64,000 bases of DNA, from the NCBI GenBank assembly GCA_038125995.1, contig JAYPEX010000007.1, positions 62,001 through 126,000 on the forward strand, in the 5' to 3' direction. The notes under the pieces were generated by a model that had not been told where the DNA came from, made no database searches, and saw only the letters and a list, made by a program, of their open reading frames with translations. Each line of letters opens with the position of its first letter. Position 1 is the first letter of the stretch. Source of the DNA: MAG-120531 sp038125995 (lineage in GTDB: Bacteria > Bacteroidota > Bacteroidia > Flavobacteriales > Flavobacteriaceae). Positions 17,312-26,373 of the stretch are shown here, piece after piece. The translations under genes and the position numbers were made by a program.

Positions 17312-18073
17312 CTACTTTAAACGCTTGATACTGTCTTCAAGAAGCCAACCTTCTTGCCCATCGGCTAATTGTACCTGAGCCCAATTCCCTAGTTGATCTA
17401 CAATTTGGACCTTGGTTCCTATATGAAGCTCAAACAAAACAGCTCCTCGATCATTAGGTTCAGCTTTTACAACCGTATTTGAAAAAATTATTGCAGGACG
17501 ATCTTTGGCCTCTAAGGATTGATGCCTGGAAGCCAATCCGTAAGCACTCCAACTCAATAGAAATGAAATGATACTTAAGATAAACGCCAAACGTTTTATT
17601 TTAGTTGAATTCCACAACAGAAAAATGAGATAGAAGGAAACAAATAAAAGCATCAAAACGATACTGAAATAAGTCCAGGTACTGAGTTCTACCGATAGAA
17701 TAAACTCATTGAATACCTTGGATATTCCACTTTCGCTCTTTTGATTAATAGCGTCGATGGTCATCCCTCTAGCGTAGGATAAATTAACTTGAAGTGCTGG
17801 GTGATTTTCATCTATTAATGCGGCCTTTTCATAATTGTAGATACTGTTGGCAACATCGTTTAACTTATAATAAGAGTTCCCTAAGTTGAAATAGACTTCA
17901 AAAGACTCTTCCCCGTCTTCAATAATTTTTTGATATTCACTGACAGCCTGCGAATAATCTCCTTGATTATACGCCGTATTTGCTGCCTCAAAAGAATTCA
18001 TCCCCTGTGCTAAAGCAAGGCTAAAAGAACATAAAAACAGTAGTGAGATTACAAATCTTTTTCTCCATTCCAT
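17312..18073 (-). CDS. batE: BatE-like TPR and SH3 domain protein
   Basis: A 253-residue envelope protein: signal peptide (residues 1-22, ending ALAQ), TPR repeats (AYNQGDYSQAVSEYQK, FNLGNSYYKLNDVANSIYNYEKA), two membrane segments near 135-180, and a C-terminal bacterial SH3 domain (VKAEPNDRGAVLFELHIGTKV to GQEGWLLEDSIKRL). This layout matches BatE of the Bacteroides aerotolerance operon. It is the last gene of the operon, 2 bases after batD. Confidence 0.82.
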   Translation of the reverse strand: MEWRKRFVISLLFLCSFSLALAQGMNSFEAANTAYNQGDYSQAVSEYQKIIEDGEESFEVYFNLGNSYYKLNDVANSIYNYEKAALIDENHPALQVNLSYARGMTIDAINQKSESGISKVFNEFILSVELSTWTYFSIVLMLLFVSFYLIFLLWNSTKIKRLAFILSIISFLLSWSAYGLASRHQSLEAKDRPAIIFSNTVVKAEPNDRGAVLFELHIGTKVQIVDQLGNWAQVQLADGQEGWLLEDSIKRLK

Positions 18074-18075
18074 AA

Positions 18076-19845
18076 TTATATCTTTTTATCGAGTTTGGTA
18101 ATCGTAGCGATCGACTGCTGGTAATCCGTTTGTATTTCACCCGCAGATATAGGACTATAACGAGCCATATCACAGTTCTCTAAAAGCTGAATCAGTTCTT
18201 TGATATCATCGTTTTCGATTCCTCTATCAAGAAGAATTTCAGCAATTTTATCCTTGTTGAGTTCTGAAGTTTCAATTTTGAGTTTTGCCTTTAAGAAATG
18301 GTGTAACGCTCTCTCAAGTGCCACGTAGAATTCCTCCTTGTCAGCAATTGCTTTTTTAGCTGCAGAGAGGTATTTTTTGGCAAGTTGATTGGCTCTTCTA
18401 GATCTGTTTCCTTCGACGTCTCCCCTGCGCTTTTGTTGATTCTTGCCATAAATAATGGCCAGTGGAATCAGTAGTAAAGGAAGCAGCCAGCTTAAATAAT
18501 AACTGATAGTTCCAAAGAAATTTTTCTTCTCAATCGGTCTCAAATTGGTCTGTAATTCGATAAACTTAAATTGATCATCTGCAACGACCTCTAATTTCTG
18601 AACTTGGTTAGGTTGATCTTCTTGTCCCAGTTCTGGCCCTTCTAGAATTTGAAGTAACACCTCCTCTGAATCAATGCTGTGATAGCGTTTAGTCGTAGGA
18701 TTGAAATAGGAAAAGCTAATGGATGGAATGGGATACTTTCCCTTATATCCTGGCACTAAGGTATAGGAGTTGGAAACTTCTCCCTGCATTCCTCCTAAGG
18801 TCGTTTTAATAGCTTCAGAAAATTCAGGGTCGTAGCGTTCGATCGAAGCAGGAACCTTTACTTCTGGTATTTGGAAAAGTTTGAGATTCCCCGATCCTTT
18901 GACGCTCACCTTAAGTTGTAGTGACTCTCCTGCATTGAGTATCTTTTTTGAAGCTTCTACAAAGAAATTATAATCCCCTACGGCACCACTAAAGTTTGTG
19001 GGTTTTCCTTCTTCAGGAAGTGATTTCACATTGATTGTTCGCTTTCCAGCAGTGACAACTTTATTCGTCGAAGAATAAATAACGCCTCCAAAGAAGTCTC
19101 TTCTATTCGTTGGAACATCAGCAGTTATCTCTAATGAGAGTGGTTCTAAAACTAATTCTCCTGTCAGTTGAGGATAGAGTACAACTCTTTTTAGATCGAC
19201 TACATTATAAGGTTCCCCTTTGAAGGTCCCGCTGCTAAAACTGTACTTATTGATTGGGATTTCAGAAGACCAAAAGTTTTCATAGGTAGGATTTTCTAGA
19301 GGTCTAAAATTAGAAACATTGATATTTCCCCCCACATAGAGTTTATAAACCACAGTGATGGGTTCATTTAAATAAGGGCTATTCTTTGATACCTCAGCCA
19401 CCAAATGAAGCTTTTCCTCGGCAATATCATAAGCCGTTAATTGATCACTTGGCTTTTTTACCGCATCGGTTACAATCACCTCTTTAGATTGGGTCTTATA
19501 GGTTTTACCATCAATCACTACTGAAGCTTGACTGATTGTAAAAGTTCCTTTTTGAATAGGTGCAATGGTATAGGAAAAGGTTCTTTTAAAACTCCTCACT
19601 CCGTTAATCCACGAGGAACTAGTTGACTGAGAAGGTCCCATAACCACCCTGAATCCTTTGAAATCTGGAGGAGTAAACTGATCGCCATCTCTATTCATAC
19701 TAAAATCTACCCGAATACGTTCATTAATACCCAATTTGCTCTTGGACAAATTGACCGTAAACTCAACTGTCTCTTGAGCGAACCCCTGAAGGCTGATCAA
19801 AAAACCAAACAGTACTAAGAAATGATAGATCTTCATTGTTTTCAT
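18076..19845 (-). CDS. batD: BatD-like protein
   Basis: A 589-residue protein with signal peptide (cleavage near LQGFAQ), repeated Ig-like beta domains (VEFTVNLSKSKLGINERIRVDF; later VSVKGSGNLKLFQIPEV), a membrane helix (YYLSWLLPLLLIPLAIIYG) and a cytoplasmic helical tail. BatD is thought to be the periplasmic scaffold of the Bat complex. The ATG at 19845 overlaps the batC stop (TAATG); an upstream TTG in the same frame is less likely. Confidence 0.88.
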   Translation of the reverse strand: MKTMKIYHFLVLFGFLISLQGFAQETVEFTVNLSKSKLGINERIRVDFSMNRDGDQFTPPDFKGFRVVMGPSQSTSSSWINGVRSFKRTFSYTIAPIQKGTFTISQASVVIDGKTYKTQSKEVIVTDAVKKPSDQLTAYDIAEEKLHLVAEVSKNSPYLNEPITVVYKLYVGGNINVSNFRPLENPTYENFWSSEIPINKYSFSSGTFKGEPYNVVDLKRVVLYPQLTGELVLEPLSLEITADVPTNRRDFFGGVIYSSTNKVVTAGKRTINVKSLPEEGKPTNFSGAVGDYNFFVEASKKILNAGESLQLKVSVKGSGNLKLFQIPEVKVPASIERYDPEFSEAIKTTLGGMQGEVSNSYTLVPGYKGKYPIPSISFSYFNPTTKRYHSIDSEEVLLQILEGPELGQEDQPNQVQKLEVVADDQFKFIELQTNLRPIEKKNFFGTISYYLSWLLPLLLIPLAIIYGKNQQKRRGDVEGNRSRRANQLAKKYLSAAKKAIADKEEFYVALERALHHFLKAKLKIETSELNKDKIAEILLDRGIENDDIKELIQLLENCDMARYSPISAGEIQTDYQQSIATITKLDKKI

Positions 19846-20714
19846 TACCAATCCTTTTTCTTTTTTACAGGTACTTTTTTTACTTTTTGAGCATCCATTT
19901 TATCTTTGGACTTTTTCTCCTCATTTTGAACGGCCTCTAACAAATTTTTAATCTGCTGTGGCGACAGTTGACTCTTTCGAGGAGTTTGCTGGTTTTGAGG
20001 TTGCTGAGGCTGTTCTTTTTTCTGATCTCCATCACCCTTTTTTTGTTCTTCTTTTTCACCGCCCTCATCTTCTTTAGGATCTCCGTTTTCATCTTCCTTA
20101 TCGTCCCCCTTTTGCTGCTGTCCTTGATCGTCTTTCTGCCCGTCACCCTTATCCTCGTTCTCTTTTTTATCTTGATTTTGATCGTTCTGATCCTGCTTGT
20201 CTTGTTCTTTATCCTTATTTTGATCTTGCTTTTCTTGCTCTTTTTGATTTTCTAAAAGTTTCTTGGCAAGTGCTAGATTGTATCGTGTCTCATCATCTGT
20301 AGGATTGTTTCGAAGGGCGTCTTTATAGGCTTCAACAGCCTTTGCATAATCCTTTTTGAGCATCATCGTATTCCCTAAATTATGAAGGGATTGATGACGT
20401 TCTAATTCAGTCGCTGCCGCTTTTGATGATTTTACATAGGTCAATACTGCTTCGTCCAAAGCTTGCTGATTGTAATAAGCATTCCCTAAGTTAAATTTAG
20501 AACTCAAGGCTTTGGGATTCATTGAAATTGATTCTCGATACTTTGCTTCTGCACTTACGAAATCATTCTCAGCGATGCGCTCATTTCCTTCATAAGTAAG
20601 TTTGTTGGCCTCTTTTTGTAGCTTCTTGCTAATTGGGTCTTGTTCTTGAGCGCTGACTCCCATAAAAAAGCAAAGCCCAATCATCACACTGATATGTCTT
20701 CCCTTAATTTTCAT
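19845..20714 (-). CDS. batC: BatC-like TPR protein with charged low-complexity tail
   Basis: A 289-residue protein with a signal peptide, about three TPR repeats (residues 35-150), then a long low-complexity segment of Lys, Asp, Glu, Gln and Asn (about 155-245) and a basic C-terminus. It starts inside the end of batB (11-base overlap) and ends in a 1-base overlap with batD, so translation is coupled. TPR proteins in Bat operons probably dock the VWA proteins. Confidence 0.85.
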   Translation of the reverse strand: MKIKGRHISVMIGLCFFMGVSAQEQDPISKKLQKEANKLTYEGNERIAENDFVSAEAKYRESISMNPKALSSKFNLGNAYYNQQALDEAVLTYVKSSKAAATELERHQSLHNLGNTMMLKKDYAKAVEAYKDALRNNPTDDETRYNLALAKKLLENQKEQEKQDQNKDKEQDKQDQNDQNQDKKENEDKGDGQKDDQGQQQKGDDKEDENGDPKEDEGGEKEEQKKGDGDQKKEQPQQPQNQQTPRKSQLSPQQIKNLLEAVQNEEKKSKDKMDAQKVKKVPVKKKKDW

Positions 20715-21753
20715 CTTGATGCTCTTTAAATAAATTTAAACGCGTAAACCAATGGGTCTTGCGATCCAATATCACAATATCGATAACGAACAACAGCAAC
20801 GCAAAAGCGATAAACCACTGAAACTGATCCTTGTAATCAGAAAACTGCTGGGTTTCAAACTCGGTCTTGTCCAATTGATCCAATTCTTGTTTGATCAAAT
20901 TAACGGTCGCTTCTGTCTGTTGTCCGTAAAGGTAGGTTCCTTTTCCTAAGTCGGCAATTTGTTCTAAGAGTTCTGCTCTGAGCTTCGAAATCACCACCTC
21001 ACCGTTTTCATCCTTTTTAAGCTCCTGAACGATTCCTTTTTCCTTGATGGGAATTGGTCCTCCTTTGGAGGTCCCTACCCCTATTGTAAATATCTTTATC
21101 CCCTGGTCGAGAGCCTCTCCAATCACGGATTCTATTCCGCTTTCAGAATGGTCTTCTCCATCAGAAATAATAAAAAGTATTCTGTTAGTCTGCGCTTCGT
21201 CGTTGTAATAGGTCGTCGCTAATTTGATGGCCTCTCCCAAATCGGTTCCCTGGGATGAAAGCATATCGGTATTGAGCGACTGAAGGAACATTTTAGCTGC
21301 TCCAAAATCTGTTGTGATCGGTAGCTGCGGATAGGCTCCTGCCGCGTAAGCAATGATTCCGATTCGATCACTAGCTAATTGATTGATGATTTCAGAGACG
21401 ATTCGTTTGGCCTTCTCCAATCGGTTTGGAGCCATATCTTCTACGAGCATACTCTTTGAAACATCCACCGCAAAAACGATATCCACTCCTTCGCGTTTGA
21501 TGGTTTCCATTCGAGTTCCAGCCTTGGGATTGACGAGGGCGAAAATCAATGCTGTGAATCCTAAGAGTTGAATGATCAGCTTCAGATTCGCCTTAGATGG
21601 AGATACCTCTGGAGCTAACAATTTGAGTCTTGTAGCTGAAGCAAATCGCTTTTGAGCTTTTTTCTTCCATATTGATAGTGCCAATTGCAATAGCACAAAC
21701 AAGGGAAGAATTCCCAGGAGGTATAAGTATATGTGCTCGTCTAATTGTATCAT
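20704..21753 (-). CDS. batB: BatB-like von Willebrand A domain protein
   Basis: A 349-residue protein with two N-terminal membrane segments, a VWA domain with MIDAS motif Asp97-Ser99-Ser101 (DVSKS), the second metal loop (TDLGEAI) and the IISDGEDH strand, and a C-terminal membrane helix. The VWA domain therefore faces one side between membrane anchors. It begins immediately after the batA stop. BatA and BatB are paralogues known to interact in this family. Confidence 0.92.
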   Translation of the reverse strand: MIQLDEHIYLYLLGILPLFVLLQLALSIWKKKAQKRFASATRLKLLAPEVSPSKANLKLIIQLLGFTALIFALVNPKAGTRMETIKREGVDIVFAVDVSKSMLVEDMAPNRLEKAKRIVSEIINQLASDRIGIIAYAAGAYPQLPITTDFGAAKMFLQSLNTDMLSSQGTDLGEAIKLATTYYNDEAQTNRILFIISDGEDHSESGIESVIGEALDQGIKIFTIGVGTSKGGPIPIKEKGIVQELKKDENGEVVISKLRAELLEQIADLGKGTYLYGQQTEATVNLIKQELDQLDKTEFETQQFSDYKDQFQWFIAFALLLFVIDIVILDRKTHWFTRLNLFKEHQDEN

Positions 21754-22749
21754 CTAAATAAAGCTTCTCAACAGTGTTTTGTTCAACAAAAATTCGAGGG
21801 TCAATAAAGCAAATGCTATCAGTGCCCACAAACGGAATTTTTCTTCGTAAGAATAAAACTTAAACTCTTCGATTTCTGTCTTTTCTAGTTTGTTAATTTC
21901 CTGATAAATAGATTCTAGTTTTTGATTATCCGTCGCTCTAAAATACGTACCACCTGTTAGGGTTGCGATTTCTTTTAATAGTTCTTCGTCAATTTCAACT
22001 TGACGCATTCCGTATCGATAGGAGCCGTCGGGATTGTATCCTATTGGAGATATCGCATTTCCATTGGTTCCAAGACCAATCGTATATACCTTAATATTGT
22101 ATTCCAATGCCAGATCTGAAGCTGTTTTAGGTTCGATAAAACCAGCATTGTTGATTCCATCAGTCAACAGGATGATTACTTTTGAAAGAGCCTTTGAATC
22201 TTTTAATCGATTCACAGAGGTAGCCAATCCCATACCGATGGCTGTTCCATCTTCAAGAATTCCATTGTCAATTTCTCGAAGCGATTGCAATACGATATTT
22301 TTATCAGAAGTAATCGGTGTTTTGGTATAACTCTCTCCTGCGTAGACTACCAGTCCGATTCGATCAGAGGAGCGATCTTTAATAAATTCTGAGGCCACAT
22401 CTTTTAGGGCAATCAATCGATTGGGTTTTAAATCCTTTGCTAACATACTGGATGAAACATCGATTGCCATGACAATATCGATCCCCTTAGTTGTTTGAGT
22501 CTTCGCATCCACAGAGACAATTTGAGGTCGAGCAAGTGCGACTATAAACGCAGCAAAGGCCGCAACTTTTAATCCTTTAGAACCAATCAAGATCCAATGG
22601 TGATAGGTTGATGATCGAATTCCTTCTAGAGTTGACATACTCAAACGCGCCTTTTGAGAATACCTTTTGAAGTAGTACCACAAAAGAATGAGCGGCAATA
22701 CCAAAAGTAGCCAGAAAAACTCAGGATTTGCAAAGGTTACGTTATTCAT
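21754..22749 (-). CDS. batA: BatA-like von Willebrand A domain protein
   Basis: A 331-residue inner-membrane protein with membrane segments near residues 11-27 and 58-75, a VWA domain with MIDAS Asp97-Ser99-Ser101 (DVSSS) and ILLTDGINNAG, and a C-terminal membrane helix. Intact MIDAS residues imply metal-dependent ligand binding. It overlaps the upstream unnamed gene by 8 bases. Confidence 0.92.
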   Translation of the reverse strand: MNNVTFANPEFFWLLLVLPLILLWYYFKRYSQKARLSMSTLEGIRSSTYHHWILIGSKGLKVAAFAAFIVALARPQIVSVDAKTQTTKGIDIVMAIDVSSSMLAKDLKPNRLIALKDVASEFIKDRSSDRIGLVVYAGESYTKTPITSDKNIVLQSLREIDNGILEDGTAIGMGLATSVNRLKDSKALSKVIILLTDGINNAGFIEPKTASDLALEYNIKVYTIGLGTNGNAISPIGYNPDGSYRYGMRQVEIDEELLKEIATLTGGTYFRATDNQKLESIYQEINKLEKTEIEEFKFYSYEEKFRLWALIAFALLTLEFLLNKTLLRSFI

Positions 22750-24349
22750 CTGTGTCTATTTCTTTTAGTCGTATCGATCCCAAAAGCTGTTCTTTGATTT
22801 GGTCGTTGTAGTGGTTTTCTAGGTGAACTAACAATAGTTGTTGAGCAAAACCGTTACCTCCAAAGATGTAGAGTTCGTACACCATTTTTTCTTCATTAGA
22901 TTCTTGGTCAATGGTAAAACGACCAAATACTTTCACCCCCTGCACACCATCAACTGTTGTATAGGCTTCTTGTCTAGTGATGATGTTTTTCCCTCCGAGG
23001 GTTTCAAGGTAGGCAATACTGCTCTCTGCGATTTGATCAAAATTAGGTTCCTCTTCGCTTTGAAGTTTTATAGTGGTCAAATAAATTGAAAACTCCTCTT
23101 GCTCTAAACGAAACAGTTGGCGTTGTGCCTCTCCACTTGCGGGAACTGCTTTTAAATCTCTAATCAATACCTTGGGAGTGCTCAATTGTATCGGTGGAGC
23201 TCCGTAAGAAGAGTGGACCCAATTGGATTCTAATAACTGCTTTGAAGAATTAAAAGTCAAGGTGTCCCATACTTTTTTAGGTCCTGCATAGAATACTCCG
23301 GTACTTACTAGAGCCACTATCAGTGTTGCAGCCGCCCATTTAATATGCTTCAATTTCCTTTTTTTCTCAGCTTCTAAAAGAGCCTGTTTAAATTCTTCTT
23401 GCTGCATGAGTTCTTCCTCGGTAGGCTCTGGAATTGCTTCCTTGGTTTTAACAACTACTTCTTTGAGCTGTTCTCGATCCGATTCTGCCTTTGAGAGTTC
23501 TGGTTTCGATCGGGCAAACTTGACAAGATCTGCCGTCTTGAGGATTTGATCAAAGCGATTGATGGTCTGTTGATCCAAATCCAAAGCGCCTGAATCTTTG
23601 AGGAGTTCTAAGTGATCTATTAATTGCTCCGTAGTACTCTCCAAAGCTGAAATATGAATCTCCTCTTCCAAATAGGATCGAACGATATTGGTAAGCTCTG
23701 AGTAGTACTCCTTGTATTCTTCTTTGATGAGGTATTGTGATTTTTCGAGTTCATCAAGGGCGCTAAGAGCCTTGTCAAATGCTGGAATTAATGCCGCTTC
23801 TTTCTTTTCAAATTGTTTGATTCCCTTTTTGTAATAGAGGTAAAAACCATAGGCTATTGAACAAAGAATGAGTGCGAAAACAATCCAATTCCAAGGCATT
23901 TGAAACGATTTCTCAACCTGGATGATCGGTTTGATATCGTACATCTTTTGTTGGGTCGTATCTACTGCAACATCATTGACTACAATATCATAGGGATCCG
24001 TTTCATAGGAAAGTGAGTCGATATAGACCTTTAGTTTTGGCAGCTGAAAATGTCCTAAATCAAATTGAGTCAATTGATATTTTTGAAGGATTTTCCATTT
24101 ACCATCCACAAGAAGCGTATCAGCTTTTGGAGCCTTGACCACTTCTAATGGAAAAACCAAAGCTTTTGGAAAAGCTACCTGAGAAGTACTGTCTAAAGTT
24201 GCTTGGATACTGTAGGTGATTTGTTCTCCTATCTTGATTTCATTTTTATCGATAGAACTAACCACCTGAGCCTTAGAAGTCAACACGGCAAAAACCACCA
24301 CTGTGTACAGTAGCGATTTAATAATTCTATTCGTGCTCTTTTGAATCAT
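22742..24349 (-). CDS. unnamed Bat-operon membrane protein
   Basis: A 535-residue protein without a name I can assign confidently. Seen: signal peptide (to about residue 29), an Ig-like region resembling BatD (SSIDKNEIKIGEQITYSIQATL), a membrane helix near 155-170, a helical cytoplasmic domain with a YYSELTNIVRSYLEEE motif, a second membrane helix near 340-355, and a C-terminal beta-rich domain of about 150 residues. The N-terminal half looks like a BatD/DUF4381-type protein; the second half is less familiar. It starts directly after the DUF58 gene stop and overlaps batA by 8 bases, so it belongs to the operon. Confidence 0.75.
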   Translation of the reverse strand: MIQKSTNRIIKSLLYTVVVFAVLTSKAQVVSSIDKNEIKIGEQITYSIQATLDSTSQVAFPKALVFPLEVVKAPKADTLLVDGKWKILQKYQLTQFDLGHFQLPKLKVYIDSLSYETDPYDIVVNDVAVDTTQQKMYDIKPIIQVEKSFQMPWNWIVFALILCSIAYGFYLYYKKGIKQFEKKEAALIPAFDKALSALDELEKSQYLIKEEYKEYYSELTNIVRSYLEEEIHISALESTTEQLIDHLELLKDSGALDLDQQTINRFDQILKTADLVKFARSKPELSKAESDREQLKEVVVKTKEAIPEPTEEELMQQEEFKQALLEAEKKRKLKHIKWAAATLIVALVSTGVFYAGPKKVWDTLTFNSSKQLLESNWVHSSYGAPPIQLSTPKVLIRDLKAVPASGEAQRQLFRLEQEEFSIYLTTIKLQSEEEPNFDQIAESSIAYLETLGGKNIITRQEAYTTVDGVQGVKVFGRFTIDQESNEEKMVYELYIFGGNGFAQQLLLVHLENHYNDQIKEQLLGSIRLKEIDTDE

Positions 24350-25216
24350 TTAGCCTCTTTGTTTAAAATAACCCATTAGTTTTTTGACATAACTTTCTCG
24401 AACACTGCAGTCCAAAGCCCCCGCTCCAGATTTGGTAAACGAATCTTTGAATTGCCCTTGTATTTTTTTGTAGAAGCTGTCGTACTCCAATCGCACTTTT
24501 TTTGAACTTGTCGCTACATAGGTTGTTTTTTTAGTCTCCAAGTCAATCATGGGAACCAAACCGATGTTTTCCAATTGTTCATCTCTGGGGTCGTAAATAC
24601 GAACTCCTGTGAGATCGTGTTTTTTGGACACAACTCGAAGTGCAGACAAATAGTCCTTTGAAACAAAATCGGATAGCAAGAAAACAATGGCTTTTTTCTT
24701 GAGCACATTTCCTAAGTATTCCAACGGAATATTGATATCTGTAGCTGTGTGTTGGGGTTCAAACTCCAAGAGTTCTCGAATAATTCTGAGGATGTGACTC
24801 TTTCCTTTTTTAGGAGGTATAAACAGTTCTATTTGATCGGTAAACAACAATAAACCTACCTTGTCATTGTTCTGCATTGCTGAAAAAGCAAGAGTGGCCG
24901 ATATCTCAGTAATGAATTCTTTCTTACTGCTGTTGAGCGTCCCAAACTGTCCTGAAGCCGAAACATCGACTACTAGCATCATGGTAAGCTCTCGCTCTTC
25001 TTCAAAAACCTTGACATAGGGTTCGTTGTATCGCGCCGTCACATTCCAGTCGATGGCTCTCACATCATCTCCAAACTGATACTGCCTCACTTCGCTAAAG
25101 GTCATCCCTCTTCCCTTAAAGGTAGAGTGGTACTCCCCTCCGAAAATATGATCGGAAAGTCTACGAGTTTTAATCTCGATCTTTCGAACTTTCTTTAAAA
25201 GCGCTTTAGTATCCAT
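24350..25216 (-). CDS. DUF58 domain protein of the MoxR-Bat operon
   Basis: A 288-residue soluble protein with the DUF58 hallmark FGDDVRAIDWNVTARYNEPYVK region (near residue 50) and a VWA-like strand with DVSAS (metal-site residues kept). DUF58 proteins accompany MoxR ATPases and are thought to be partners or substrates of the ATPase. It lies 25 bases after moxR and directly before the unnamed gene. Confidence 0.92.
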   Translation of the reverse strand: MDTKALLKKVRKIEIKTRRLSDHIFGGEYHSTFKGRGMTFSEVRQYQFGDDVRAIDWNVTARYNEPYVKVFEEERELTMMLVVDVSASGQFGTLNSSKKEFITEISATLAFSAMQNNDKVGLLLFTDQIELFIPPKKGKSHILRIIRELLEFEPQHTATDINIPLEYLGNVLKKKAIVFLLSDFVSKDYLSALRVVSKKHDLTGVRIYDPRDEQLENIGLVPMIDLETKKTTYVATSSKKVRLEYDSFYKKIQGQFKDSFTKSGAGALDCSVRESYVKKLMGYFKQRG

Positions 25217-25241
25217 CCTCTGCTTTATCTCCTATTGAATC

Positions 25242-26243
25242 CTATGGCACTTCTACTTCATTGACGATACTGTTGATGATATCTTCACTGCTGACATTTT
25301 CTGCCTCAGCCTCATAGGTAATTCCGATACGGTGTCTGAGTACATCGTGAACTACTGCTCTGACATCTTCAGGAACTACATAACCTCTTCTTTTGATAAA
25401 GGCGTAACACTTAGCAGCAATTGCAAGATTGATGGATCCTCTAGGAGAAGCTCCAAAACTGATCAGTGGTTTTAAATGTTCTAAGTTGAACTTCTCTGGG
25501 AAACGAGTTGCAAAGATTAAATCCAAGATATACTTTTCAATCTTCTCATCCATATAGACTTCTCGAACCGCTTCTTGGGCTGAGAGAATTTGCTTGACAC
25601 TCACTACCGGTTTGACTTGTTGATAATTCCCCGATAAATTTTGACGCATTACCATCTGCTCTTCATTCATCTTGGGATAGGTGATCACTGTCTTTAGCAT
25701 AAAACGGTCGACCTGCGCCTCTGGCAATGGATAAGTCCCCTCTTGTTCAACAGGATTTTGGGTTGCCAATACCAAGAAGGGTTTGTCGAGTTTAAAAGTT
25801 TCGTCCCCAATGGTTACCTGCTTTTCTTGCATCGCCTCTAAGAGTGCTGATTGCACCTTAGCTGGAGCTCTATTAATTTCATCTGCTAGTACAAAATTTG
25901 CAAAAATGGGTCCTTTTTTAATGGAAAAGTCATTCTCTTTCATGTTGTAGATTAAAGTCCCTACAACATCAGCTGGTAGGAGATCAGGAGTAAATTGAAT
26001 TCTGCTAAAACTTCCTTTTACAGCCTTGGCAAGAGTATTAATAGCAAGGGTCTTTGCGAGACCTGGAACACCTTCTAAAAGAATATGTCCTTGACCTAAA
26101 AGACCGATTAGCAATCTTTCCACCATTTGTCGTTGCCCAACTATCACCTTATCCATTTCTTGAATAAGCAAGTCAATAAACGCACTTTCTTGAGCTATCT
26201 TTTCATTGATTTGTGCGATATCAATTGTTTTGTTTTCTTCCAT
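25242..26243 (-). CDS. moxR: MoxR-family AAA+ ATPase
   Basis: A 333-residue AAA+ ATPase with Walker A GVPGLAKT (residues 58-65), Walker B LADEINRAP, sensor 1 VLATQNPVEQEGTYPLPEAQ and the C-terminal lid. It is first in the Bat operon and probably acts as the chaperone-like motor for the VWA proteins downstream. Its start faces an intergenic region with a near-perfect 20-base palindrome (26295-26314). Confidence 0.95.
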   Translation of the reverse strand: MEENKTIDIAQINEKIAQESAFIDLLIQEMDKVIVGQRQMVERLLIGLLGQGHILLEGVPGLAKTLAINTLAKAVKGSFSRIQFTPDLLPADVVGTLIYNMKENDFSIKKGPIFANFVLADEINRAPAKVQSALLEAMQEKQVTIGDETFKLDKPFLVLATQNPVEQEGTYPLPEAQVDRFMLKTVITYPKMNEEQMVMRQNLSGNYQQVKPVVSVKQILSAQEAVREVYMDEKIEKYILDLIFATRFPEKFNLEHLKPLISFGASPRGSINLAIAAKCYAFIKRRGYVVPEDVRAVVHDVLRHRIGITYEAEAENVSSEDIINSIVNEVEVP

Positions 26244-26294
26244 AAAAATCGAAGCTTTATAAATTGTGCTTGCAATTAAAAAATTATATCTTAC

Positions 26295-26314
26295 ACCTAT
26301 TGTTAACGATAGGT
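26295..26314. promoter_or_regulatory. 20-base palindrome between moxR and the aldo/keto reductase gene
   Basis: ACCTAT-T-GTTAAC-G-ATAGGT is an inverted repeat with one mismatched pair. It lies between two divergent genes, 52 bases from the moxR ATG and 60 from the reductase ATG. A 9-base direct repeat CTWACACCT (26290-26298 and 26325-26333, 35 bases apart) overlaps and flanks it. An operator is an inference; no regulator is identified. Confidence 0.45.
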
Positions 26315-26373
26315 TAAAATAAGCCTAACACCTTAATTTTTAAGATGATTTTAAGGATTTAAAACCTCTAAGC

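Noticed and set aside
19968..20255. A 95-residue, highly hydrophobic frame on the strand opposite batC.
   Set aside because: It is the exact complement of the Lys/Asp/Gln-rich low-complexity tail of BatC; the Leu/Phe/Ile richness is a by-product, with no promoter or independent support.
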